64,000 bases of DNA from Victivallales bacterium (GTDB lineage: Bacteria > Verrucomicrobiota > Lentisphaeria > Oligosphaerales > Oligosphaeraceae), in contig JAGCSE010000309.1 in the NCBI GenBank assembly GCA_017964325.1, positions 1-64,000 on the forward strand, given 5' to 3'. The notes beneath the pieces are model-generated. The model had not been told where the DNA came from and made no database searches. It worked only from the letters and a program-made list of their open reading frames with translations. The position numbers and the translations under genes were made by a program. Of the stretch, positions 44,900 through 52,849 are shown one piece after another. How positions within the stretch are numbered: the first letter of the stretch is position 1; every line of letters begins with the position of its first letter.

Positions 44900-47800
44900 C
44901 TATTTCCCGTATGGCAGGAAATCCAGTACTGTACCAGTCCTCATGTCCTCAAACCAGACACGGCGTGGACCGCGACGGTCTGATACCTTCTGATGCGGAA
45001 TCATCACTGTCAAATCGTCTTCCGAGAGATTGAAGGCAACTCGTTTGTTACATCCCCTCAAGATGTTGGTATCTGCACCGCTTCTGGCAAGTACCTCCTT
45101 GTTCATGAAACCAAAGTTCTTGGTCATAATTATAACGTGATATTTGGGATCGTCAGTACCATTGAAAAGCGATGAAAATATCGATCTAGGAGTTTCCGGC
45201 TGTGGCGGCGCTTGATGGGATGAGAATGTCGTTCTCGGCGCATCGCCTGGATGCAACAGCCGCGCATCTTGGAAATTCTCCACTATGATGATTTTCTTCT
45301 CTGATTTCGACGATTCCAATTTCTGGAACGCTTCAAGCAGATCCTTTTCCTTCGCTCTGCCGCTAAGGCTGATGAAATAATCAGGCACATCCTGAGGGAC
45401 CTCACCGACAGTCGGATTGTAATACAACACCTCGCAAACGCGCATCGACTGCAGACTGCGCATGATATCTCGGCGCAGACCATCCCATACATCTTCGCCT
45501 GTAATGCGCACATCTGAATCTGAGCTTAAATTCCCATCTTCTCCTGCAACGAGAAGATGTTCTCGTTGTTCTTCCGTGAAATCGACGGCGAACGGTGTGG
45601 ATGAAAAGTCAGTCCGTGCCCCAAACAACAACGTGAAGAACGTATTCCATTTCTCAGAGCGAAGAGATTCTGCAAATGCTTCTGCACCAGGGAAATGAGG
45701 TAATTCTGTCCCATTGAACACGCGGCAGGATGATTTGATGCGCATTTCTTGCGCCTTCCTCTCGATCAAGATCCGCACATCCTTACATGCCTCCACACGG
45801 ACGGGATCTGAATCCGGTATGAATGTCAAGATGTTGTTGACCTTCTCTTCCGAATCTTTGAGCCCAAATGAATGATTGACAATGCACTGCCCCCTTTCGA
45901 GTTTTTCGGCTGCACGATTTCCGCTTTCCAAGATTCCGTCGCCTTCCATTCCCTTGAGGGCAATGCGAAGGCCAATCTGATTCGCCATATCGGCCCACCC
46001 CGAAACATGAAGTGATTTCAGTGATTGAGTTGCCAGAATTAGATGAATGCCGTATGAACGGCCCTGTTTGAAAATGGTTGAAAGCCGCCTTGCAACTTCA
46101 TCCGAGAGATTCAGCCCACAGTACTCTTCAAACATCACTTGGAACTCGTCTATGATGATGATGATGCGAGGAATTTTGCCACCTTTTTTTCGATAAGTGA
46201 CAATATCGCCACAGTTGTCCAACTGGCTAAACTGATCACTGCGGCGTCTGAACTCCTTGTCAAGAAAATCAAACAGTTCCAGCGCAAAGCGCGGATCTTT
46301 GTGGCGCGAAATCATCTTGATATGCGGAAGCCATGCATTACCATTATTGTCAGCATATTTCTTGAACTCGTCCCCATTCTTATAGTCGAGCAGGTAAAAC
46401 TGAAGTTCGTCAGGAGAGTAACGTATGGCAAGTGATTGAATCAATGCGTGTAGAAAGACCGATTTTCCTGATCCAGTCGTACCGCCGACGAGTGCATGAA
46501 ACACCGACATCGCCTGCCCGAACTCAAAATTGACCGGTTCTCCTGCAACGTCCCATCCAATCGTCGCAGAAATTCCATCAATCGTCTCCTCTTTCCAAAG
46601 GTTATCCATTTTGTCCAAGAGAGACTGGAATTTTATTTCACGAACAGACTTTTTGCCAATCTCCTTGTATTCAGTTGCATAGATTTCAACAAGTTCGCCT
46701 GTTTTTCTTCTTGGAATTGATTCTGAAGACATTTTCAGAGACAGATTTACATAACTAGCAAGGGGGGTGCCATCTTTCTCCACTCGTTCATAATCAAATT
46801 TCATTTCCTCAAACTTTTTATGCAATCGTTCTTCGAGGTCTTCCGATGCATCGTTCGCAAGGAGGCATATTATGCCAAAACGTGGACCGTTTGCAAGAAT
46901 TTCTTCAAGCAAATCAAGTTGGATAGCACTAAAACTACGCATAGAGTAGATTGGCACGACTAAAAGCGGCAGAGTGGCTCCAGGATGGTTGGCATTGTAT
47001 GTCATCCAATCGTTTTCCTTAAACGAAAAAACATTGCGAATCCTCTCCCCCATCAGATCCTTCAATTCACGAAGCAACCCAGTAACATCATCTATACTGG
47101 TGACAATCCGAAGCATTCTATTGAAATCATATAACGCTTTCAATACACTAATATTCTCTCCAAAGCTTTTGTGATCGATTGCGCTGATTTGAACTTTCCC
47201 CATTGGCAAGGTATATAAAAGCCGAACTATGAATGGGGCGATGTCAGAAACATCGCCGAAAACAATGGATTTCTTAAACGGAAAACGCAAGGAATACGGA
47301 ATCGACAGATTGCCGTCTAAAACGCTAGTTTCGGCGGTACCGTAAAGAATATGCTGCGGAAAGACTACTGTCAGGTTCATGTCATCCTTGCCGAGGTGTT
47401 CAAGTTTAGGCTGGCCAATTCTACATTTAGAACTCAAATCCGTCAAAATCTGCTTGTGCGGCGACAATGCCGCAGTTATTATAGCCTGAGGATTTATTTG
47501 CTTCGCCAGAATTGCCATGCTGTCTCCCCCCTCAATTGAACGTGAAGAGGAAAACTCTGAAGCGTCTTTTCCTGATAACTTGGAAAGGATGTTGGCAATA
47601 TTGGCAACATATTGCTGGATATTCTTCAACATTTCTGCGCGATACTGCTTTGCGTTTTTTGCTTGATTCAACTGCAGTGAAAGGGCATCCGCTTCTAAAG
47701 TCCATTTGCTCTTGAAAGCCGCCGCTTCTTTGCCCAATGCCGTATTCGAATCGCGAATAGTGGACAATTCCTTTTCCTTGACTTTGCATTTGGAAAGGGC

Positions 47801-48625
47801 GGAGTCAATCTGTGCAATGTATTTTTTACATTTTTTGGATGAACCGTTCCAAACCTTATTGAATTCCACCAAATAATGACGTGCTTCCTCCAAATCCGTT
47901 TTTATTGTCACTATGCTGGTTAGATTTTCATAGTATTCATGATTATTTGCATCGAATTCCGCAACCACAGACGTGGCCTCTTCCTTAAGGCGGTTCACAG
48001 TCTGCAACCTCATTTCAATGCGCTTTATTTCAGAATAATCAACAACCCGTATAAGTTCAAATTGTCTATTGGCTTCGGAAAGAGAAGACATGTTGTTATG
48101 CGCCTTAAGTACCAACGCCATTGTTTCCGATGCTTTCTTCAGTTCTTCTTCTATCATCTCCATAGAATGAAACGCTGCAAGAAACACATTTGTCACCTCT
48201 TTATCCTTTTCATCCATGACGTGCTCCTTCTTGTTCGCATGATTCTGGTCTGTGAATGCTGATTCTCCTAAAGTCTGTCGATACCCACCGTATAAAGCAG
48301 AGCCTCTGTCCTCCCCGGCATGTTGCCTGTCAACTGAAGATTTTTTATTCAGGGGAGCGCCAAAATCATTCTGTTTTGCCCGCACCGAAGGCAAGATCCT
48401 GGAGATACGTGACATGATAGCCGCCTTCCGTTTGGCTATATCATCTCCGATAGTTTGACTTTCGCGCATTTTACGAGCAGCCTCCTCGCACGATGCAGCT
48501 AATCGGTCCATGGTGACTATTGATTCCTGCAAGGAATCGGCAATACCGGAACTTAATGAATCACGACAACGTTCACGATACTGTTCCAATGCCCTTTTAT
48601 TTGAATCTACTGCTTCTATAAACAT
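44900..48625 (-). CDS. FtsK/SpoIIIE (EccC/EssC-like) ATPase with long coiled-coil N-terminus
   Basis: A 1241-residue protein. Residues 1-360 are charged and coiled-coil-prone with no transmembrane segment. About 400-680 and 960-1241 look like degenerate P-loop ATPase modules: HLLVAGEDGNLSSD sits where a Walker A would be, and the Lys is missing. The central module (about 685-950) is an intact FtsK/SpoIIIE domain: Walker A GGTTGSGKS (714-722), LDYKNGDEFKKY, Walker B RIIIIIDEFQ (Asp826, Glu827), and ILATQSLKSLHV. Three ATPase modules in a row is the layout of type VII secretion EccC/EssC, but there only the first is usually essential. Absence of a membrane segment means a partner must tether it. 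Encoded between a coiled-coil protein and a membrane protein, downstream of two WXG-like genes. Confidence 0.8.
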   Translation of the reverse strand: MFIEAVDSNKRALEQYRERCRDSLSSGIADSLQESIVTMDRLAASCEEAARKMRESQTIGDDIAKRKAAIMSRISRILPSVRAKQNDFGAPLNKKSSVDRQHAGEDRGSALYGGYRQTLGESAFTDQNHANKKEHVMDEKDKEVTNVFLAAFHSMEMIEEELKKASETMALVLKAHNNMSSLSEANRQFELIRVVDYSEIKRIEMRLQTVNRLKEEATSVVAEFDANNHEYYENLTSIVTIKTDLEEARHYLVEFNKVWNGSSKKCKKYIAQIDSALSKCKVKEKELSTIRDSNTALGKEAAAFKSKWTLEADALSLQLNQAKNAKQYRAEMLKNIQQYVANIANILSKLSGKDASEFSSSRSIEGGDSMAILAKQINPQAIITAALSPHKQILTDLSSKCRIGQPKLEHLGKDDMNLTVVFPQHILYGTAETSVLDGNLSIPYSLRFPFKKSIVFGDVSDIAPFIVRLLYTLPMGKVQISAIDHKSFGENISVLKALYDFNRMLRIVTSIDDVTGLLRELKDLMGERIRNVFSFKENDWMTYNANHPGATLPLLVVPIYSMRSFSAIQLDLLEEILANGPRFGIICLLANDASEDLEERLHKKFEEMKFDYERVEKDGTPLASYVNLSLKMSSESIPRRKTGELVEIYATEYKEIGKKSVREIKFQSLLDKMDNLWKEETIDGISATIGWDVAGEPVNFEFGQAMSVFHALVGGTTGSGKSVFLHALIQSLAIRYSPDELQFYLLDYKNGDEFKKYADNNGNAWLPHIKMISRHKDPRFALELFDFLDKEFRRRSDQFSQLDNCGDIVTYRKKGGKIPRIIIIIDEFQVMFEEYCGLNLSDEVARRLSTIFKQGRSYGIHLILATQSLKSLHVSGWADMANQIGLRIALKGMEGDGILESGNRAAEKLERGQCIVNHSFGLKDSEEKVNNILTFIPDSDPVRVEACKDVRILIERKAQEMRIKSSCRVFNGTELPHFPGAEAFAESLRSEKWNTFFTLLFGARTDFSSTPFAVDFTEEQREHLLVAGEDGNLSSDSDVRITGEDVWDGLRRDIMRSLQSMRVCEVLYYNPTVGEVPQDVPDYFISLSGRAKEKDLLEAFQKLESSKSEKKIIIVENFQDARLLHPGDAPRTTFSSHQAPPQPETPRSIFSSLFNGTDDPKYHVIIMTKNFGFMNKEVLARSGADTNILRGCNKRVAFNLSEDDLTVMIPHQKVSDRRGPRRVWFEDMRTGTVLDFLPYGK

Positions 48626-48640
48626 TTATGTTCTCTAGTG

Positions 48641-49177
48641 TTACTTTTCCCAGAGGGCTTGTTTTTGCTTCTTCAAACGGGCAATATTCGGCTTGTGAAC
48701 TTGCTCACAATTCCTGTCAAACTCCGCCTTGTCCCTTTGAAAATCGTTCAACATCGCTTGGTCATTGGACAATTTCTGCTCTTCTTCGTGCTTTATGTCT
48801 TCCAAATGGCCTTTTTCCTTGATAAGGTCTTGAAGTTGAGCTTTGATTTCATCACGTTGCTTTTCGAAAGCAGCCACCGCGCTTTGCGCAAGAGACTCAG
48901 CAGATTTAGCATCATCCCGATGAGCGCCTATTTCCTCCCAACGCAAATCGGATATCGCATTGGATAAACTTTCAAGCTCTTTCTCCTTTGTTTCAATGGC
49001 TGAGTTAAAAGACTTAATCCCTTCTTCAGTTACCTTGATGTCCTCTTCATCCTCCCTTATCATTGTTTCAGCTTGTGAAATTAGTTGAGCAAACTCTGCC
49101 TGCCCCTGTTCGATTGTCTTTTCACCTGTGCGAATCGCATTTTCAATCGACTCGATTTCAGCGTTTATATATGCCAT
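48641..49177 (-). CDS. Coiled-coil protein of the FtsK/WXG locus
   Basis: A 178-residue protein that is almost wholly heptad-rich helix (INAEIESIENAIRTGEKTIE, KSFNSAIETKEKELESLSNA, VAAFEKQRDEIKAQLQDLIK), without membrane segment or signal. Two long antiparallel helices are likely. It lies 15 bases upstream of the FtsK-like gene and 32 after the second WXG-like gene. It may be a chaperone or bridge between the WXG-like proteins and the ATPase, whose own N-terminus is a coiled coil; that is inference. Confidence 0.5.
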   Translation of the reverse strand: MAYINAEIESIENAIRTGEKTIEQGQAEFAQLISQAETMIREDEEDIKVTEEGIKSFNSAIETKEKELESLSNAISDLRWEEIGAHRDDAKSAESLAQSAVAAFEKQRDEIKAQLQDLIKEKGHLEDIKHEEEQKLSNDQAMLNDFQRDKAEFDRNCEQVHKPNIARLKKQKQALWEK

Positions 49178-49209
49178 GTCTGCCTCCTTTTATCGTTGGG
49201 GCTTCATGT

Positions 49210-49485
49210 TCAAATAGAGGTATAATCGTCAGCCCATTGATTCTGGCGACGCAAAAAATCTTCCAGTAGCGGGCACAAATCCCTCACCATGCGCATCATT
49301 CTTTCATTCGCTTCAAGAACAGCGGCGGATGGCTTGTCAATCTTTTCATCCTGCCATGTCTCACGCACTATGCTCAACGCATCATTCATGCGTTGAACTA
49401 TGTCTTCTGTAGCTACCGAGAATTCTTGCAGTTCCCGCCAGAATTGCAGGATCGCCTCCATATCAAAATCAACTTCCCTGGCCAT
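49210..49485 (-). CDS. WXG100-like small helical protein (second of a pair)
   Basis: A 91-residue protein without signal peptide, predicted as two helices joined by a turn at RETWQDEKID (Trp44). Central Trp position and total length match WXG100/EsxA substrates (about 100 residues, Trp near 43), although the motif is W-x-D in place of W-x-G. Helix 1 has heptad-like spacing (DMEAILQFWRELQEF), and helix 2 is amphipathic (AAVLEANERMMRMVRDLCPLLEDF). Encoded 12 bases after its paralogue-like neighbour; such pairs usually form heterodimers exported by an FtsK-type ATPase. Confidence 0.6.
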   Translation of the reverse strand: MAREVDFDMEAILQFWRELQEFSVATEDIVQRMNDALSIVRETWQDEKIDKPSAAVLEANERMMRMVRDLCPLLEDFLRRQNQWADDYTSI

Positions 49486-49497
49486 AACTTTCCTCCA

Positions 49498-49755
49498 TTA
49501 TTTATTTTTGAGCATTTCCACGACTTTGGAGACATACGGAATGATTTCTTCATTTGCCACAATTAGGGCGGCAGCGGCTTCGTGTTCTATATCTACCACC
49601 ATTTCATAAACTGTCTGGTAATCTGAATCATTCCATTTATAACCCACTTTAGTGACACTATTCTTCAAGAATGTTATCATCTCTTCTATTCGTTGGGCAT
49701 ATTCTTTGCATGCGAATTCAAATTTCTCCGCTTCGTCAAGGCTAATTTTTGCCAT
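49498..49755 (-). CDS. WXG100-like small helical protein (first of a pair)
   Basis: An 85-residue protein of two helices with a turn at GYKWNDSDY (Trp41), again W-x-D at the position of the WXG motif, with a Y-x3-Y-type aromatic pattern after it. No signal peptide. Helix 1 (LDEAEKFEFACKEYAQRIEE) and helix 2 (EHEAAAALIVANEEIIPYVSKV) suit a helical hairpin. It is followed after 12 bases by a similar-sized protein. A secreted substrate or structural WXG-like component of the local FtsK machine is inferred; I cannot see the C-terminal export motif YxxxD/E clearly. Confidence 0.6.
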   Translation of the reverse strand: MAKISLDEAEKFEFACKEYAQRIEEMITFLKNSVTKVGYKWNDSDYQTVYEMVVDIEHEAAAALIVANEEIIPYVSKVVEMLKNK

Positions 49756-49765
49756 GTCAACTCCT

Positions 49766-50209
49766 TTATTTCACTTTTTTATCCATATTCCGAATATCCC
49801 GCAGATGAAGTTCTGCCTTTTTCAAATTCTTATTTAACATGTCTATTCCTTTCGCCACCTTTTTTAGTCCGGCTGCGGATATTTTATCATTTGTAATAGA
49901 ATATCGCTCAAGTAAATTCGGGAGTTCATTTTTCTCCCATCGCTTGATTTGTCTCCGCCGAGCAAACCTTTTGGATATTTTTTCAAAAATGAAGGTCAGG
50001 ATGGAATTGACAACAATGGTCGCAACTATCCAAATGCCTGCTCGCTTTAGAATATCCAGAAAGCCCAATCCAGTCACATTGCGATTGATTACCAAAAGGA
50101 CAATTTGGTAAATGGCAAATCCGAAAACACTAAATAAAATCAGACCGCCGAAACACCCGCACCAACCTTCGTCTTCTTCGTTATTATTGTTTTCGTTATT
50201 GTTCGCCAT
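49766..50209 (-). CDS. Small two-helix membrane protein of the FtsK/WXG locus
   Basis: A 147-residue protein with an Asn/Glu-rich start, a WCGCFGG segment, two membrane helices (about 21-42 and 57-76), and a basic, helical cytosolic tail (about 80-147, with KRFARRRQIKRWEK and LKKVAKGIDMLNKNLKKAE). It lies 10 bases upstream of the first WXG-like gene. It may anchor the ATPase or the WXG dimer to the membrane. No family recognised. First gene of the second half of the block, after a 480-base gap. Confidence 0.5.
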   Translation of the reverse strand: MANNNENNNNEEDEGWCGCFGGLILFSVFGFAIYQIVLLVINRNVTGLGFLDILKRAGIWIVATIVVNSILTFIFEKISKRFARRRQIKRWEKNELPNLLERYSITNDKISAAGLKKVAKGIDMLNKNLKKAELHLRDIRNMDKKVK

Positions 50210-50689
50210 TATATCTGTCCTAAAAAAATTACTGAATCTAGATTTGGGACGTTGTATTATAACAACATTCTAATTTATTAATTATAGTAGCTTGTGAGAT
50301 AATCATGATATACAATATAAAATAATATAATTCTCTAGACTGGAATTACAATACCAAAATATTGAAAATCAATACTTTTCATTCATAAAATGTACAATTT
50401 GTGGCTGTGCCTGCCATAAACCAGTGCCTTTCGTCATCTGGAACATCGCACAAATAGCAGATTGTTTCATGGTTGTCCTGTTGGTTTGTCGGATACACGG
50501 CCGATTATGAACACCATAGTTGTAGCCGACAATGGACTGTATGCCCTAGAGGCTTGGCATAGTCACATATTTATTTTTTTGTAACACATTAACAATAAAG
50601 GATTTCAATGTTATCTGGGATTCACGTACCATGAGAACGCTTGTGCGAGAGGCTGTCTTCTCCGCAATAAAATGCCCATGCCGTACTTT
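50210..50689. other. 480-base gap inside the kinase-FtsK block
   Basis: The stretch next to 50210 is A/T-rich (about 50220-50390) and could hold a promoter for the small membrane protein-WXG-FtsK half. The middle (about 50379-50556) reads as a possible gene remnant. There is no intact gene and no clear terminator hairpin. Confidence 0.4.
50379..50556 (-). pseudogene. Possible frameshifted small-gene remnant
   Basis: Two minus-strand frames join into a coding-like sequence if one frameshift is allowed near 50500: SIVGYNYGVHNRP in one frame, then VYPTNQQDNHETICYLCDVP and RHWFMAGTATNCTFYE ending at a TGA at 50379. A TAG also interrupts the upstream part. It holds a CYLC pair. Low confidence, as short chance frames are possible. 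Confidence 0.2.
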
Positions 50690-52849
50690 TTACTCATCTT
50701 TTACTTGCATTTCGACAATCCTAGGCTTAATACCATCGACTAGGATTTCGATGGTGAAATTGTTTAGGAATTGCCATTTTCCATTATCAATCATTCCGCC
50801 TTTTTCTGTTTCAGCATGAAATTCAAAGTCCAGGATGAAATCATTCATGCCAGCGGAATAATAGCCTTCCAACCTAATAGGCTCCCAACCTTCCATTTTT
50901 TCGTTTTTCTCATTCCAAGGATTTCTTGTTTCATCTTTCCATCTAAATGAACCTGATTTGCCTTGAGCCCCTGAAATAGCATACTGAATAACAATATAGT
51001 GTTTTCTTGTCCATGCCAATTTGCATAACGAGTTTATATCCTTCATGAGTTTTATTTCCACCTTATGATTACCATTTGTTGGAATGTCCACTGATAAATA
51101 AAAATGACATTTTTTGATATTTCCCTCTTGTGTATCCAATTCCTTGACCAGTGTATTTAAATCGATGTTCTTTACATTGATCAATCTGCCTGCCTGAAGA
51201 GCTCTATCCAGCTCATCGTGAAGTGCTTTCGTTTTCTGCTCTGCATTTTCAGCATTTAGCTTTACATGGTCTCTTTGCTTAATCAATTTCATAAGTTCGA
51301 TCCCGTTTTTAACAGGCTTGTCCGAAATGTCCTCTGTTTCGGCAAGAATTGTCTGTATATTGCCGAGTTTCTCCCGAAGGCTGGTCATATCTCTGGGATT
51401 TCCATTATAACGGTATTTCTGGAAGACTGTCTGGATTTGTCCCAAATCGCCTTGGATTCTAGTTATTCTCTGCCGGAGACCATTTAGTTCTCCGGTGATT
51501 TTGCGGCCTTCGGCTTCCCAGTCAAGAAATGACTGTTGGATTGTTTCCGACAACTTAACAATAGCATTCGCATTTTTTGCTGCATCCGATTTCTGCTTGT
51601 CAAGAAAGTCTGTCAAGACATTGATTTCATTCTTAAGTTTGCTCCTCGATTCTTGCAATTTCTGAATATGTACCAAGCATTTCTCACATTTATCCATTAT
51701 TTGTTCGTCGGAAATGCCATTGCCATTGTTCTGCAAAGTGTAAAGTTCAGCCGTCATGTTGCCTTGAAGGATTCTTATTGTTGAGAGTATTTCTAGAATG
51801 ATGCGACGTTGCTCTGCAACTTGTTTAGGTGCATCTCTACATATCTTTTCGATAGACTCCAGCATTATTGTTGCAGAAGTCACGTGATTAATCATAACAT
51901 ATTCACCATGTTGTTCACGTAATTTAGTAATGGAATCAAAGTGCGTTTTGGCTGTAGATTGCGATTTGCCCAAATCCATAACCCAGCCATTATTGGAATT
52001 ATTGCATAAATCCGTCCCTTTTGCGATGAGTGGAGCCACCGCTTTCGATTCAATCTCGATTTGCTTTTGTATATTTTCACGAAGATTTTCACGATCCAAT
52101 GGAAGCGTCTGCAATTTCTGGAAATTTTCCTGCAGTGAATGATCAAGTTCATCCAAGCGGCTAAGCTGTTCTGTCACATCTTTGCACCATTTAGTATATT
52201 TTTCATGCATCTCTTCAATTAGTTTCCATTCATGGTTGTTCTGCTTGTTTTCGACAACACCAACGATTTCACGGCTTTTATCCATGACATCTTGGTAATC
52301 TCTAGAAATGACAATTTGCCGGACGCATGTCTGATTTAAGGAGGAATAGGTTCTATCTACCTTGGAACAAACATCTTTTGACTCTTTGATGGTTTGCGAA
52401 TTGGCAGATTCATTCAAGCGTAACTTCATGCTTTCGCCTTCCTTTGACAATGCATCAAGCCTAGCTCTTGTACTATTTATTTCGGCACACAGATCGTGGC
52501 ATTTACTCGCAAGCTTCTTAGCTTCCTCTTCATCCATCCTTGTTTTTTGGAAAGAATCAATTTTCGCCTTTGTGACACTTTCTTGCGCAACCAGGCTTTG
52601 GACGATTTGGGCAATTTTAGTTTCCAAATCAGCGGCGTCATGGGATGGGTTCATTTTTACGACCAGCCAGTTGTGTTTGTCCTGCAAAGCCTGCAAAACA
52701 ACTTGAGCATCCAAACGCCATTGCTCATTGATGGATGAAAACTTATTATAGCCAATCCAACTTAATGCGACAACCAGCGTTGTGATCACCAATATCCAGA
52801 TGTTCCTTTTTCTTCGCTTGTCGTCAATCAACCTTCGCATCTTTCCCAT
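50690..52849 (-). CDS. Membrane-anchored long coiled-coil protein
   Basis: A 719-residue protein with a basic N-terminus, one transmembrane helix (about 16-34, NIWILVITTLVVALSWIGY) and a long charged helical region (about 40-570) with heptad repeats. Residues 585-719 are different: beta-rich, with CHFYLSVDIPTNGNHKVEIK, KHYIVIQYAISG and DFILDFEFHAETEKGG, suggesting a C-terminal beta-sandwich sensing or binding domain. The ATG follows the TAA of the preceding gene with no spacing, so the two are translated together. It may span the periplasm and contact the envelope or another cell. No family recognised. Confidence 0.55.
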   Translation of the reverse strand: MGKMRRLIDDKRRKRNIWILVITTLVVALSWIGYNKFSSINEQWRLDAQVVLQALQDKHNWLVVKMNPSHDAADLETKIAQIVQSLVAQESVTKAKIDSFQKTRMDEEEAKKLASKCHDLCAEINSTRARLDALSKEGESMKLRLNESANSQTIKESKDVCSKVDRTYSSLNQTCVRQIVISRDYQDVMDKSREIVGVVENKQNNHEWKLIEEMHEKYTKWCKDVTEQLSRLDELDHSLQENFQKLQTLPLDRENLRENIQKQIEIESKAVAPLIAKGTDLCNNSNNGWVMDLGKSQSTAKTHFDSITKLREQHGEYVMINHVTSATIMLESIEKICRDAPKQVAEQRRIILEILSTIRILQGNMTAELYTLQNNGNGISDEQIMDKCEKCLVHIQKLQESRSKLKNEINVLTDFLDKQKSDAAKNANAIVKLSETIQQSFLDWEAEGRKITGELNGLRQRITRIQGDLGQIQTVFQKYRYNGNPRDMTSLREKLGNIQTILAETEDISDKPVKNGIELMKLIKQRDHVKLNAENAEQKTKALHDELDRALQAGRLINVKNIDLNTLVKELDTQEGNIKKCHFYLSVDIPTNGNHKVEIKLMKDINSLCKLAWTRKHYIVIQYAISGAQGKSGSFRWKDETRNPWNEKNEKMEGWEPIRLEGYYSAGMNDFILDFEFHAETEKGGMIDNGKWQFLNNFTIEILVDGIKPRIVEMQVKDE

